A stretch of DNA of 20,862 nt from Alphaproteobacteria bacterium (GCA_004356335.1 SMXP01000136.1:1-20862), one strand, 5' to 3'. Shown: positions 8,199 to 16,151, counted from the stretch's first letter. A program made the numbers and translations. The notes: generated by a model not told the origin, from the sequence alone.

Positions 8199-8971
8199 TG
8201 TTGATCGACGGCGCGGCACAACCTATCGACCATGTCCGTTAGACGCTCAATATCGGCGTCTTCCGACATGCGATGGCCGGCCCCTTTCACAAAAGTGACG
8301 CTGGCATTCTCGCCGGTCAATTGATCGACGAGCAACAAGGACCGTTGCCAAGGAACATCCTTATCCTCTAAGCCGTGAAGTATCCGTATGGGACAGGTCA
8401 AGGATATCGGGCCGCGCAAAACTAAATGGCGGCGACCTTCTTCTATTAAGTTCATGGAGATGAGATATGGCTCTTCGTCATAGTCCGACGGCAATTCGCA
8501 AACGCCCTTCTCTTGAAGCTCGGTTTTGATCGCGTCCGGGAACTCCGCCCACATAAGGTCTTCCGTAAAATCCGGTGCGGGGGCCACCAGCACCATCCCC
8601 TTAACCCGCTCCGGCCTGGCGAGGGCGGCCTGGATCGCAATCCAGCCTCCCATGCTCGATCCCACCAGAATTTGGGGCCCTTGGGCCAGTTCATCAAGGA
8701 CAGCAAGCGCGTCTTGAGTCCAAAGACCGATTGTCCCGTTAATGAACTCACCGGATGACTCACCGTGACCCGAATAGTCGAACCGAATAAACCGCCGCTT
8801 TGCGCCCACAGCCCAGTCATCCAAAGCGCTCGCCTTGGTCCCCGTCATGTCCGAATTGAAACCGCCCATCCAAATAATACCGACCTGATCGGAACGTGAG
8901 GCATTGCCAGCACGCATGCGATAGGCGATGGTTTGACCGTCGGGCCGTCTAAGCTTTTTTGACTGCGACAT
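8195..8971 (-). CDS. Alpha/beta hydrolase
   Basis: The product is a 258-aa serine hydrolase of the alpha/beta fold. The nucleophile elbow is ILVGSSMGGW. The acidic residue is likely in HGLEDKDVPW and the catalytic His in GAGHRMSEDADIE, so the triad appears complete. The oxyanion region is IWMGGFNSDMTG, and RFDYSGHGESSG is a conserved core segment. The arrangement resembles the ABHD10-like group of thioesterases and carboxylesterases; substrate is unknown. There is no signal peptide, so it is probably cytoplasmic. It is transcribed away from the GT4 gene and converges on the SDR gene with a four-base overlap of stop codons. Confidence 0.88.
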   Translation of the reverse strand: MSQSKKLRRPDGQTIAYRMRAGNASRSDQVGIIWMGGFNSDMTGTKASALDDWAVGAKRRFIRFDYSGHGESSGEFINGTIGLWTQDALAVLDELAQGPQILVGSSMGGWIAIQAALARPERVKGMVLVAPAPDFTEDLMWAEFPDAIKTELQEKGVCELPSDYDEEPYLISMNLIEEGRRHLVLRGPISLTCPIRILHGLEDKDVPWQRSLLLVDQLTGENASVTFVKGAGHRMSEDADIERLTDMVDRLCRAVDQH

Positions 8972-9045
8972 CGATTTTCATTTTGATTTGTGCAAGAGAT
9001 TCCGTGAACAGAAAAGACGCACACCAGTCTATCAGGGCCGAACAA

Positions 9046-10224
9046 ATGGACATAGGTCCCACCGTATTGCAAGTGATTCCGCAACTGGAATCGGGCGGGG
9101 CCGAGCAAACGACTCTTGAAATCGCGCGGGCGCTCAGGGCCTCCGGCGGAAATGCCATCATAGCCAGCGCCGGAGGGCGCATGGTTTCCGATCTCGAATC
9201 CGCGGGCGCGACAATGCATATCTTACCGGTTGATTCAAAGAACCCTTTGGTCATGTGGAGAAATGTAAGCCGGCTTACATCGATAATAAAGCAGCATGAT
9301 GTCAAACTGGTGCATGCGCGCTCGCGCGCGCCCGCTTGGAGTTGTTACTTTGCCGCCAGGCGTTGTGACGTGCCGTTTGTCGCCACTCATCATGGCACTT
9401 ATGGAGCGACTTCATGGATCAAGCGCTATTATAATTCGATCATGGTTCGCGGGGAGCGCGTCATTGCGAACTCTGATTTCATCGCCAATCAAATTAGCAA
9501 AACCTATCATCTGCCTTCAGATAAGATCGTCGTCATTCCCCGAGGCGTTGATGAACAGGTGTTCAATCGCGACGCCATCTCTGCGCAGCGCATGATGTCG
9601 ATTCGGCACCTATGGGGGATCGCAGATGGTGAAAAAAGTATTATTCTCGCACCCGCTCGATTAACCCCTTGGAAAGGTCAAACCGTCTTAATCGAGGCTG
9701 TCGAGCAGCTTCTGCGCTCTGGGCGCCAAAACTTAATATGTGTGCTGCTCGGCGACGCACAAGGTCGAGGGACTTATCGCACGGAGCTCCGTTCACTCAT
9801 CAGAGATCGGCGATTGTCCGATGTGGTGAAAATGCCAGGTTTCTGCAACGATATGCCCGCCGCCTATGCGGTCTCCAGTGTGGTCGTCTCGCCGGCAATC
9901 CTGCCCGAGGCGTTTGGACGCGTGGCTATTGAGGCGCAAGCTATGGGCAAACCGGTCATTGTGTCGGATCACGGCGGTGCCCGTGAAACCGTGATTGACG
10001 GAGAAACCGGCTGGCGCGTTGCGCCCGGCGATTCAAAGCTTCTGGCCCAAACCATTGAGAAAGCGCTCAGCATGAGCGCCACGGCGGAAGTTTCGCTGAG
10101 CGAAATGGCACAGGCCCATGTTCTTAGGACCTATTCGGCCGAACAAATGTGCGTTAAAACCATGGCGCTCTATCGTGCTTTGACCGATAGGACGGCAGCG
10201 GCCGGTGATAAATTGGGGGCGTAG
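9046..10224 (+). CDS. Glycosyltransferase family 4 (GT-B)
   Basis: This GT-B glycosyltransferase probably works on the cytoplasmic face in LPS core or surface polysaccharide synthesis. The N-terminal acceptor domain starts TVLQVIPQLESGGAEQTTLE, a common opening in GT4 enzymes. The C-terminal donor domain shows APARLTPWKGQTVLIEAV, and EAFGRVAIEAQAMGKPVI carries the retaining E-x7-E motif, followed by DHGGARETV. The sugar and acceptor cannot be told. The frame is open upstream to TTG 8959 with a GTG at 9004; ATG 9046 is preferred because AGGG at 9033-9036 is well spaced and the Rossmann strand follows at once. A GT9 gene starts 12 bases after its stop, so the two form an operon. Confidence 0.9.
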   Translation: MDIGPTVLQVIPQLESGGAEQTTLEIARALRASGGNAIIASAGGRMVSDLESAGATMHILPVDSKNPLVMWRNVSRLTSIIKQHDVKLVHARSRAPAWSCYFAARRCDVPFVATHHGTYGATSWIKRYYNSIMVRGERVIANSDFIANQISKTYHLPSDKIVVIPRGVDEQVFNRDAISAQRMMSIRHLWGIADGEKSIILAPARLTPWKGQTVLIEAVEQLLRSGRQNLICVLLGDAQGRGTYRTELRSLIRDRRLSDVVKMPGFCNDMPAAYAVSSVVVSPAILPEAFGRVAIEAQAMGKPVIVSDHGGARETVIDGETGWRVAPGDSKLLAQTIEKALSMSATAEVSLSEMAQAHVLRTYSAEQMCVKTMALYRALTDRTAAAGDKLGA

Positions 10225-10236
10225 GTCGAGAGGAAA

Positions 10237-11286
10237 GTGGCCAAAGGACCGCTTCAATATAAGAAAATACTGGTGATCAAGTTGGGAGCGCTTGGTGATT
10301 TTGTCCAGGCGCTCGCAGCGTGTCGGTCGATTCACGAGTATCATCAGGGCGCTAAAATCACTTTACTCACCACATCGCCTTACGTGGAGATCGCCAAGTC
10401 TTGCCCTTATTTTGACTTTGTCTGGGACGGTGGCCGGCCCGACAGTTTCATGGTCACCTGGTCATTGGTCCAAAAAATCCGCAAAGAGAAGTTCGACCGG
10501 ATTTATGATCTTCAGACCTCCAGTCGGACAAATCGCTATTATACTTTGTTATGGCCATTTAGGCCGGAATGGTCGGGCATCGCCAAAGGGGCGTCTCATT
10601 ACCACAAGAACCGCAAACGGACCAAAATGCACACTCTGGACCGGCAAGCGGAACAATTAGCCATGGCGGGTGTCGGATTAGGGCAAGGCCGGGTCGGCGG
10701 CACGGCGTCGGCGCCTGATCTGTCCTGGGCGACGGAAGTGCAGAAAGGGGCGGCGCGAACCGAACTCACCTGGTTCGGTGTTCGCAAACCCTTTGCCCTG
10801 ATCGTTCCCGGGAGCACGCCCAACCGCCCGGCCAAGCGTTGGCCGGCTCAAAATTACGGGCAGCTTGCCATGCGCTTACGTCGAGCGGGTTTCATGCCGG
10901 TCATCATCGGCACCGAGACCGAACAAGAGGACACCTATATCATTCAACAAGCCTGCCCCGGCGCGTTGAGCCTGATCAACCGAACGGACTTCATTCAGAT
11001 CATCATGTTGGCCCGCCAGGCACATTTGGCTATTGGTAACGACACCGGCCCTATGCATTTGATCGCCAGCTCCAATTGCCCGAGCATGGTGCTGTTTTCC
11101 AGTGAATCTAATCCCGATTTGTGCGCCCCGCGAGGCGCCGACGTAACGGTCCTAAAGCGCAAGAAGCTTGCCGAATTGGGTGTCGGCGAGGTATGGGAAA
11201 CGCTTCAGACTATGGGCAAAATCGACCCTCACCGGCCACCCCACGCAGACCAGCCAATCGGGGCCCAATCATCCTCGGATGGTTGA
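10237..11286 (+). CDS. Glycosyltransferase family 9 (heptosyltransferase-like)
   Basis: This is a GT-B enzyme of the ADP-heptose:LPS heptosyltransferase family (~349 aa). The N-terminal ILVIKLGALGDFVQALAA is the standard GT9 opening. The C-terminal half has FALIVPGSTPNRPAKRWP and the signature AIGNDTGPMHLIAS that binds the nucleotide. The chain ends in a short polar tail. It likely adds a heptose or similar sugar to the LPS inner core, together with the adjoining GT4 enzyme, but I cannot tell WaaC from WaaF or from other GT9 members. It starts at GTG 10237; the preceding GAGAGG (10228-10233) serves as ribosome-binding site, with only three bases between. It follows the GT4 gene by 12 bases and precedes infC. 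Confidence 0.9.
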   Translation: MAKGPLQYKKILVIKLGALGDFVQALAACRSIHEYHQGAKITLLTTSPYVEIAKSCPYFDFVWDGGRPDSFMVTWSLVQKIRKEKFDRIYDLQTSSRTNRYYTLLWPFRPEWSGIAKGASHYHKNRKRTKMHTLDRQAEQLAMAGVGLGQGRVGGTASAPDLSWATEVQKGAARTELTWFGVRKPFALIVPGSTPNRPAKRWPAQNYGQLAMRLRRAGFMPVIIGTETEQEDTYIIQQACPGALSLINRTDFIQIIMLARQAHLAIGNDTGPMHLIASSNCPSMVLFSSESNPDLCAPRGADVTVLKRKKLAELGVGEVWETLQTMGKIDPHRPPHADQPIGAQSSSDG

Positions 11287-11366
11287 AAAGGGGGGGTCAT
11301 ATAGAATATACCTATTGCTGACGACATTATATGATGGTCGTCGGTCGCCACCCATAGAAACAAAAA

Positions 11367-11382
11367 GAGGAGATCCACAATA
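11367..11382 (+). promoter_or_regulatory. infC ribosome-binding site and ATA start
   Basis: GAGGAG at 11367-11372 is followed after seven bases by ATA (11380-11382), in frame with the IF3 reading frame. No ATG, GTG or TTG in this frame has comparable spacing. Rare start codons at infC are the known basis of IF3 autoregulation in other bacteria, where AUU is usual, so this site probably serves the same control. Confidence 0.75.
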
Positions 11383-11919
11383 GCACGCAGACCATTTGAC
11401 GCGCCGCCCAAAAAAGAGAAAGGTCCGCGCGTAAACGCTATGATCACAGCCGAAGAAGTACTGCTGATCGACGAAGAGGGTAACAAAGTGGGCACTGTCG
11501 GCCTTAGCGAGGCCTTGAATGCCGCGGAGGAAGCCAGCCTGGATCTAGTGGAAATCTCACCAAACAGCGATCCGCCCGTATGCAAAATCCTCGATTACGG
11601 AAAATATAAATACCAAGAACAGAAAAAACGTAACGAGGCGAAGAAAAAGCAAAAAACCGTCGGCGTTAAAGAAATCAAGATGCGCCCCAACATTGATATT
11701 CATGACTATCAAGTGAAGTTGCGGGCGATGCACCGCTTTTTCGAGGAAGGCGATAAAGTAAAGGTCACGCTACGGTTCCGCGGTCGCGAAATGGCCCATC
11801 AAAACCTTGGCATGGATCTGCTTAGACGCCTGCAGCAGGAAGTGGAGGAAGTCGCCAAGGTGGAAATGCCGCCCAAAATGGAAGGCCGGCAAATGGTCAT
11901 GGTCATGGCGCCTCGCTAG
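11380..11919 (+). CDS. infC: Translation initiation factor IF-3, non-canonical ATA start
   Basis: IF3 binds the 30S subunit, checks start-codon/initiator tRNA pairing and prevents premature 50S joining. Starting at ATA 11380 the protein is 179 aa, the normal length, and begins (M)ARRPFDAPPKKEKGPRVNA before ITAEEVLLIDEEGNKVG. The N domain contains LDLVEISPNSDPPVCKILDY, then the lysine-rich linker helix (KKRNEAKKKQK). The C domain contains KEIKMRPNIDIHDYQ, VTLRFRGREMAHQ and the basic end MVMVMAPR. The first ATG (11440) would remove 20 residues that IF3 proteins normally have. The usual partners thrS, rpmI and rplT are absent here. The stop codon lies inside a hairpin (11916-11958) that may end the transcript. 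Confidence 0.95.
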   Translation: MARRPFDAPPKKEKGPRVNAMITAEEVLLIDEEGNKVGTVGLSEALNAAEEASLDLVEISPNSDPPVCKILDYGKYKYQEQKKRNEAKKKQKTVGVKEIKMRPNIDIHDYQVKLRAMHRFFEEGDKVKVTLRFRGREMAHQNLGMDLLRRLQQEVEEVAKVEMPPKMEGRQMVMVMAPR

Positions 11920-11958
11920 AGCATTTCCAAGATTAATTGACTCATGAAAATGCTCTAG
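11916..11958 (+). repeat. Hairpin overlapping the infC stop codon (repeat D)
   Basis: CTAGAGCATTTCC (11916-11928) pairs with GAAAATGCTCTAG (11946-11958), 12 of 13 positions matching, with a 17-base loop. The infC stop TAG (11917-11919) lies within the left arm. The TAGAGC...GCTCTA ends match those of the mosaic repeats nearby. There is no downstream T-run, so it is a weak intrinsic terminator at best but could stabilise the 3' end. Confidence 0.7.
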
Positions 11959-11973
11959 ATTCCCAGTTTGGTC

Positions 11974-12041
11974 GCGCATTCGGACGGAAAACCGGGTCCA
12001 CCCCGGCCTTCGCCGGGGCATGCTTTTCCTGAAAACGCTCT
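11974..12041. repeat. Mosaic palindromic repeat, copy B
   Basis: This copy combines two modules. GCGCATTCGGACGGAAAACC is the exact reverse complement of the right half of copy C. CCCCGGCCTTCGCCGGGG with CATGCTTTTCCTGAAAACGC matches the right half of copy A. It follows repeat D, so the ~340 bp between infC and the next gene is largely repeat sequence in its first third. The rest (12042-12258) shows no gene and should hold that gene's promoter. Confidence 0.8.
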
Positions 12042-12258
12042 CATCATTTCCCAAACCCCCTTGTTTCCGACTTTTTGGACCAAAACGGCCTGTGGGCACG
12101 ATATTTGAATTAATCGATCCAGAAGGCACGATTTTCCGGGCGTTATTGCTCACATTTAGAGCCCGCATTTAGAGAACGTTCAGCCTTTCGGATTAACGTG
12201 CCCCCTGTGAACTTCGCCAGGCCCAGTGGCAAGCGAAACAACGAATGTGAGGCCTCAG

Positions 12259-12783
12259 ATGGTTAATAGAAAGTTGATCGATCGATTGAGCCGGCGGCTG
12301 ATCTTATCAGGCGCGGTTTTGTTTCCCGTTATTGCTGCTGTGTTTGCGGCAAGCCCAGCTGCCGCGACAGACGTTACTATTCAAATAGATCAAGCCGCAC
12401 CGATCAAGCTTGAACGGATGGCGGCTATGGTCATCGTCGGCAATCCAAGTATTGCGGACATTTCCGCACATGACGGCAGTCTGTTCTTCGTGACCGGACG
12501 AACCATGGGAACGACCAATATTATCGCGATTGACAATCAAGGCAATACGATTGCCGATATCAAAATACACGTCACGGTCGGCGAGACGCACCGGGTGGTA
12601 TTGCACCGCAATGTCAAACGGTACACTTATAGCTGCGCCAGTAATTGCGAGCGCATTGAAATGGTCGGCGACGTTGTCTCAGACAAAAACCCGGTGCCGG
12701 ATTTCAGCGATATGGATGAAGCCAACAACCGCAAGCTCAAGATTGCCGGAGAAGGCAAGAAAATATCCGAAGACGCAAGTTAA
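12259..12783 (+). CDS. Exported CpaC/RcpA N-terminal-domain protein (pilus/secretin N-domain, stand-alone)
   Basis: The product is a 174-residue exported protein. MVNRKLIDRLSRR is followed by a hydrophobic segment (LILSGAVLFPVIAAVFAA) and a cleavage-like SPAAATD. The mature part contains IKLERMAAMVIVGNPSIADI and FFVTGRTMGTTNIIAIDNQG, the signature of the N-terminal domain found in CpaC/RcpA secretins of tight-adherence and Flp pili. No secretin domain follows. The C-terminal part instead has YSCASNCERIEMVGD, with two closely spaced Cys that may form a disulfide, and a short charged tail. The frame is open from GTG 12226, but ATG 12259 has GAGG at 12249-12252 with good spacing and begins the signal peptide. 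It is monocistronic, with its own terminator. It is probably periplasmic; a role as an accessory to a pilus system encoded elsewhere is inference. Confidence 0.85.
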   Translation: MVNRKLIDRLSRRLILSGAVLFPVIAAVFAASPAAATDVTIQIDQAAPIKLERMAAMVIVGNPSIADISAHDGSLFFVTGRTMGTTNIIAIDNQGNTIADIKIHVTVGETHRVVLHRNVKRYTYSCASNCERIEMVGDVVSDKNPVPDFSDMDEANNRKLKIAGEGKKISEDAS

Positions 12784-12825
12784 GCGGGTTGCCATATTAA
12801 GGCCTGCACCAAGACGATGTCTTGA

Positions 12826-12866
12826 AAAACACCGCGCCGGAGCGATCTGGTGCGGTGTTTTCTTTT
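12826..12866 (+). terminator. Rho-independent terminator
   Basis: AAAACACCGCGCC (12826-12838) pairs with GGTGCGGTGTTTT (12849-12861), with one imperfect pair and a ten-base loop. The hairpin is followed by CTTTT. It lies about 45 bases after the stop of the CpaC-N-domain gene and fits a strong intrinsic terminator. Confidence 0.88.
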
Positions 12867-12933
12867 ACGCGGCATCACTTCCTTGGTTGCCGAACATTTC
12901 CTCACCAAACACAAACTCGGACACGGATTGTCC

Positions 12934-12982
12934 CAGAGCGCATTCAGGAAAAGTGGGTACCGGTTTTCCGTCCGAATGCGCG
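12934..12982. repeat. Mosaic palindromic repeat, copy C
   Basis: The copy starts CAGAGCGCATTCAGGAAAA, continues through GTGGGTACC and ends CCGGTTTTCCGTCCGAATGC followed by GCG. The ends form a GCGCATTC/GAATGCGC palindrome with a GGTACC core. The right half is the exact inverse of the left half of copy B, and the left half resembles the left end of copy A. No gene lies between the terminator and the ggt start at 13161. Confidence 0.8.
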
Positions 12983-13160
12983 ACAAAATAAAGGAGCACG
13001 TTAGGGATTCCATCTTTTGTCAACGTGCCTCTAGAGGAGGCCGTTTCTCCGGATCGGTCGGGGCGCATCCTTTGCACGGGCTTCCTTGAGTACCACCTGC
13101 TTTTCAGGCATGCTCGATCCCCCAATGGTTAAGTTAAGTACAGATTGAGGAGAGACCCCC

Positions 13161-14936
13161 GTGACGCTTGCTCGCTGCATCTATCAATTTTTGACGATTT
13201 CCACCTTTGTCATTGCCCTGACCACTATTACCGCCGCGCAACGGCCCAACTTAAATGCCGAACCGGCCGACCACGAAATAGCCAAGGTGGAAGCCAAGAG
13301 CGAGCGGTTTATGATCTCCGCCGCCAATCCACTGGCCGTTGAAGCCGGATATGACATTCTAAAAGCGGGCGGCAGCGCAGTTGATGCGGCGATCGCGGCT
13401 CAGATGGTTCTCAACTTGGTCGAACCGCAATCGTCAGGCATTGGCGGCGGCGCTTTCTTGGTCCATTACGATGCCGCCACGCAACAAGTCACCACATTTG
13501 ATGGTCGGGAAACGGCACCAAGTGCCGCAACATCCAATATGTTTCTAGATGCCTCAGGCAAGTTCATTGGCCGCCGGCAAGCCTTTTCAAGCGGCCGCTC
13601 CACCGGTGTCCCCGGCCTTGTCCGCATGCTTGAATTGGCGCACGAAAAATATGGCTCCCGTCCCTGGTCCGAGCTATTCCAATCTGCCATTACCCTCTCG
13701 GAAGAGGGCTTTGCGGTTTCGCGCCGGCTTGCCGCCATGCTAAAGGCCAGCGCCCGTTCCTTAGGATCGGCGCCCGATACGTCCGAATATTTTTATCACC
13801 AAGACGGCACACCTCTTGGCGAAGGTGAAATTCTAAAAAATGCCCAATTTGCGCAAGCCCTACGTCTGATCGCCGATGGCGGTGCTAAAGCTTTTTATGA
13901 GGGACCGATTGCACAAGCGATTGTCGACCGGATCGCCAAGGCCGTTTCGGAAAGTTCGTATCCGGATTATGAAATGAGTCTTGAAGACTTGACAAGCTAC
14001 ACGGCGATGGAACGCGATCCGGTGTGCGGTCGCTATCGTCAATTCAAAGTTTGCGGCATGGGGCCACCCAGTTCGGGCGGAATTGCCACGCTGCAAATTT
14101 TGGGCATGCTTGAAGCGTTTGATCTCCAGGAACTCGGACCGAATAATCCACAAGCCATTCATTTATTGGCGGAAGCCTCGCGCCGCGCTTTTGCGGATCG
14201 TGCCCTTTATTTGGCCGATCCCGATCAAGTCGATATTCCCATAGCGGGCCTTATTGAGCCCCATTATCTCAAATCAAGAAGCGCCGGTATCGATAGCCAA
14301 TCTGTTGTCGCCTTTTATGTGCAGCCGGGGGTGCCGGCCGGCGCCGATGTCGACCGGTGGGCACCGTCGCCCTCAGAATCCGGCCGATCGACAACTCACC
14401 TTTCGGTGGTCGACGCACGGGGCAACGCGGTGGCGCTCACGTCGTCGATCGAAACCGCTTTCGGTTCACGGCTCATGGTTGGTGGCTTTCTTCTCAACAA
14501 TCAATTGACGGATTTCTCCTTTTATCCCGAAAACGACGGCAAGCCCGTGGCCAACGCGCCGGGCCCGGGCAAGCGGCCACGCTCGTCCATGTCTCCGACA
14601 ATTATCTATAATGACGATGGCTCGCTTCGAATGGTGATTGGCTCGCCGGGCGGTTCTCAAATCATAGGCTTTGTGGTCAAGACAATCATTGCCCATCTCG
14701 ACTGGGGCATGGGCATTCAACAAGCGATCGACTTTCCCCATGTGACCAATCAGAACGGAATCACGCGGTTGGAGAAAAAACCCATAATGAGTGACATGGC
14801 ACCAGCGCTTGAGGCCATGGGGCATAAGGTGAGAGTCGGGCGCATGGGCAGCGGCTTGCACGGCATTGTGGTGACCCAAGAGGGCATTTTCGGCGGAGCC
14901 GATCCGCGCCGCGAGGGCATTGCTTTGGGTGACTAG
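13161..14936 (+). CDS. ggt: Gamma-glutamyltransferase (GGT), secreted proenzyme
   Basis: GGT hydrolyses or transfers the gamma-glutamyl group of glutathione in the periplasm and matures by self-cleavage. The 591-aa length is typical. A signal peptide covers roughly residues 1-26 (FLTISTFVIALTTITAAQ). The large subunit has AANPLAVEAGYDILKAGGSA and the glycine-rich SSGIGGGAFLVHYD. The new N-terminal Thr of the small subunit is expected at residue 411 in STTHLSVVDARGNAVALTSS. The substrate-binding region LLNNQLTDFSFYP and the PRSSMSPTI and GSPGGSQIIG loops are present, so the enzyme looks active. It starts at GTG 13161 with GAGGAGAG at 13148-13155. Its last codon and stop lie in the left arm of a perfect inverted repeat shared with the convergent lipoprotein gene. 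Confidence 0.95.
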   Translation: MTLARCIYQFLTISTFVIALTTITAAQRPNLNAEPADHEIAKVEAKSERFMISAANPLAVEAGYDILKAGGSAVDAAIAAQMVLNLVEPQSSGIGGGAFLVHYDAATQQVTTFDGRETAPSAATSNMFLDASGKFIGRRQAFSSGRSTGVPGLVRMLELAHEKYGSRPWSELFQSAITLSEEGFAVSRRLAAMLKASARSLGSAPDTSEYFYHQDGTPLGEGEILKNAQFAQALRLIADGGAKAFYEGPIAQAIVDRIAKAVSESSYPDYEMSLEDLTSYTAMERDPVCGRYRQFKVCGMGPPSSGGIATLQILGMLEAFDLQELGPNNPQAIHLLAEASRRAFADRALYLADPDQVDIPIAGLIEPHYLKSRSAGIDSQSVVAFYVQPGVPAGADVDRWAPSPSESGRSTTHLSVVDARGNAVALTSSIETAFGSRLMVGGFLLNNQLTDFSFYPENDGKPVANAPGPGKRPRSSMSPTIIYNDDGSLRMVIGSPGGSQIIGFVVKTIIAHLDWGMGIQQAIDFPHVTNQNGITRLEKKPIMSDMAPALEAMGHKVRVGRMGSGLHGIVVTQEGIFGGADPRREGIALGD

Positions 14937-14981
14937 GGTCTTTCCGGTTTTGATTCCATCAAAACCGGAAAGACCCTAGTC
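14931..14981. repeat. Perfect 24-3-24 bp inverted repeat covering two convergent stop codons
   Basis: The left arm is 14931-14954, the loop TCC is 14955-14957 and the right arm is 14958-14981; all 24 positions pair. The left arm starts GACTAGGGTCTTTCCGGT. The final GAC and TAG of ggt are the first six bases of the left arm. The final GAC and TAG of the minus-strand lipoprotein gene are the same six bases read from the other side. It probably acts as a bidirectional terminator or 3' stabiliser, although no T-run follows on either strand. Confidence 0.92.
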
Positions 14982-16151
14982 GATATAAATATGGACTTCG
15001 CTATGGAGCGTCTCCGCGCGGTTGGCAAAACCGACGACAATTTGATCCGGTGCGACACCGAGCTTGGCCAAAGAGCGCCGCACCGCTTGCGCATATTGTT
15101 GAGCCGCCGCATTGGATTGCTGCCGGATAATTTCATTATCGGTCTGGGGTGCAACGGAAAGCAGTTTGAAACGCGCGCCCGGATCAATTTCTAGCGCGCG
15201 GCTAACCACATCCGCCAATGCCACTTCATAAGACACGTTGGGCCGGTCGAACCGAATGATCACAAGGGGCGACATTCCGGCACGCACCATATCGACACCT
15301 TGTTGCCGACCCAGGCTTGCCGCACGCGCCATTTCACCTTTGCTGTCGACTGCCGCCAAATCCCCGGTTTCCACCGCGCGCTTCAGGACCGCCATTTCAT
15401 CTCTTTGCAGAATCAACAATGTACCATGCCGACCCATTTCTTCCAGGATGTTTGCCATAATCCCTTGGGTCACATTGAGGCCAGTGGTTAAGTCGTCACG
15501 AAATGAATCAAGTTGGGCACGGTCATCTCCCCGCCCTTCCGAACGCTCTTGAAGCTGTCGCGCCTGTTGACGGATCGCCCGCATTGCTTGCACGTGTTCG
15601 TCGAGTTCATCAACCAAACCATTAAGACCGGTGAGATTCCATGCAATTTGATCCAGCGCCGTTTGCGCTTCGTTCCACTGATTGATCAATACCGGATTGC
15701 GCGCGATGGTACCGAGATGAAGCCGCGCTTCTATAGCGGCCATCGTGCCGTGATATTCTTCCACGCTCGCCCCATTCGACCGGTAATAGGCATCGATTTG
15801 CGCTTGCCGCGCAGCCACCGATTGAGAGATCGTCGTTAGATCCGTGTGCAGAGCACCGGTGACCTCATCCACTTCGCTATCGGCGGCATTCATAGGCCTT
15901 ACCTTAAAGGCCAAAACATTTTGATTTGGCGCGGCCGTAAGCCCGGTGGTGCCTTCTCTCTGCCCCGCAGCCCCGGGTGCGTCGGAAGCCGCGTCGGGTG
16001 CCGCCTCTTGGAGGGGATCGACCGCGGCACAGCCCGCAAGTATGATTAGCGCAACAGCGCATTGGCAAATCGCCGGTAAATGCGTTACGCCGCGGCCGAA
16101 GGAAAACCGAGACGATGAAGCAAAAGGCAAGAAGAGAAAGCGAAGGATCAT
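14976..16151 (-). CDS. Predicted lipoprotein with C-terminal OmpA-like segment
   Basis: The protein is 391 aa. A hydrophobic stretch ends in a lipobox (ALIILAGC), so Cys41 would be acylated after signal peptidase II cleavage. Next come a polar Ala/Pro/Gln linker and a long helical, probably coiled-coil region (for example ELDEHVQAMRAIRQQARQLQ). The C-terminal ~110 residues include SPLVIIRFDRPNVSYEVALA, AQAVRRSLAKLGVAPDQIVV and EVHIYID, which resemble an OmpA/MotB-type fold without the full peptidoglycan-binding signature. The N-terminus before the hydrophobic core is long and the ATG lacks a good Shine-Dalgarno sequence, so the start is uncertain. It is likely an envelope protein. I do not recognise a named family. 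It converges on ggt through the shared inverted repeat. Confidence 0.8.
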   Translation of the reverse strand: MILRFLFLPFASSSRFSFGRGVTHLPAICQCAVALIILAGCAAVDPLQEAAPDAASDAPGAAGQREGTTGLTAAPNQNVLAFKVRPMNAADSEVDEVTGALHTDLTTISQSVAARQAQIDAYYRSNGASVEEYHGTMAAIEARLHLGTIARNPVLINQWNEAQTALDQIAWNLTGLNGLVDELDEHVQAMRAIRQQARQLQERSEGRGDDRAQLDSFRDDLTTGLNVTQGIMANILEEMGRHGTLLILQRDEMAVLKRAVETGDLAAVDSKGEMARAASLGRQQGVDMVRAGMSPLVIIRFDRPNVSYEVALADVVSRALEIDPGARFKLLSVAPQTDNEIIRQQSNAAAQQYAQAVRRSLAKLGVAPDQIVVGFANRAETLHSEVHIYID

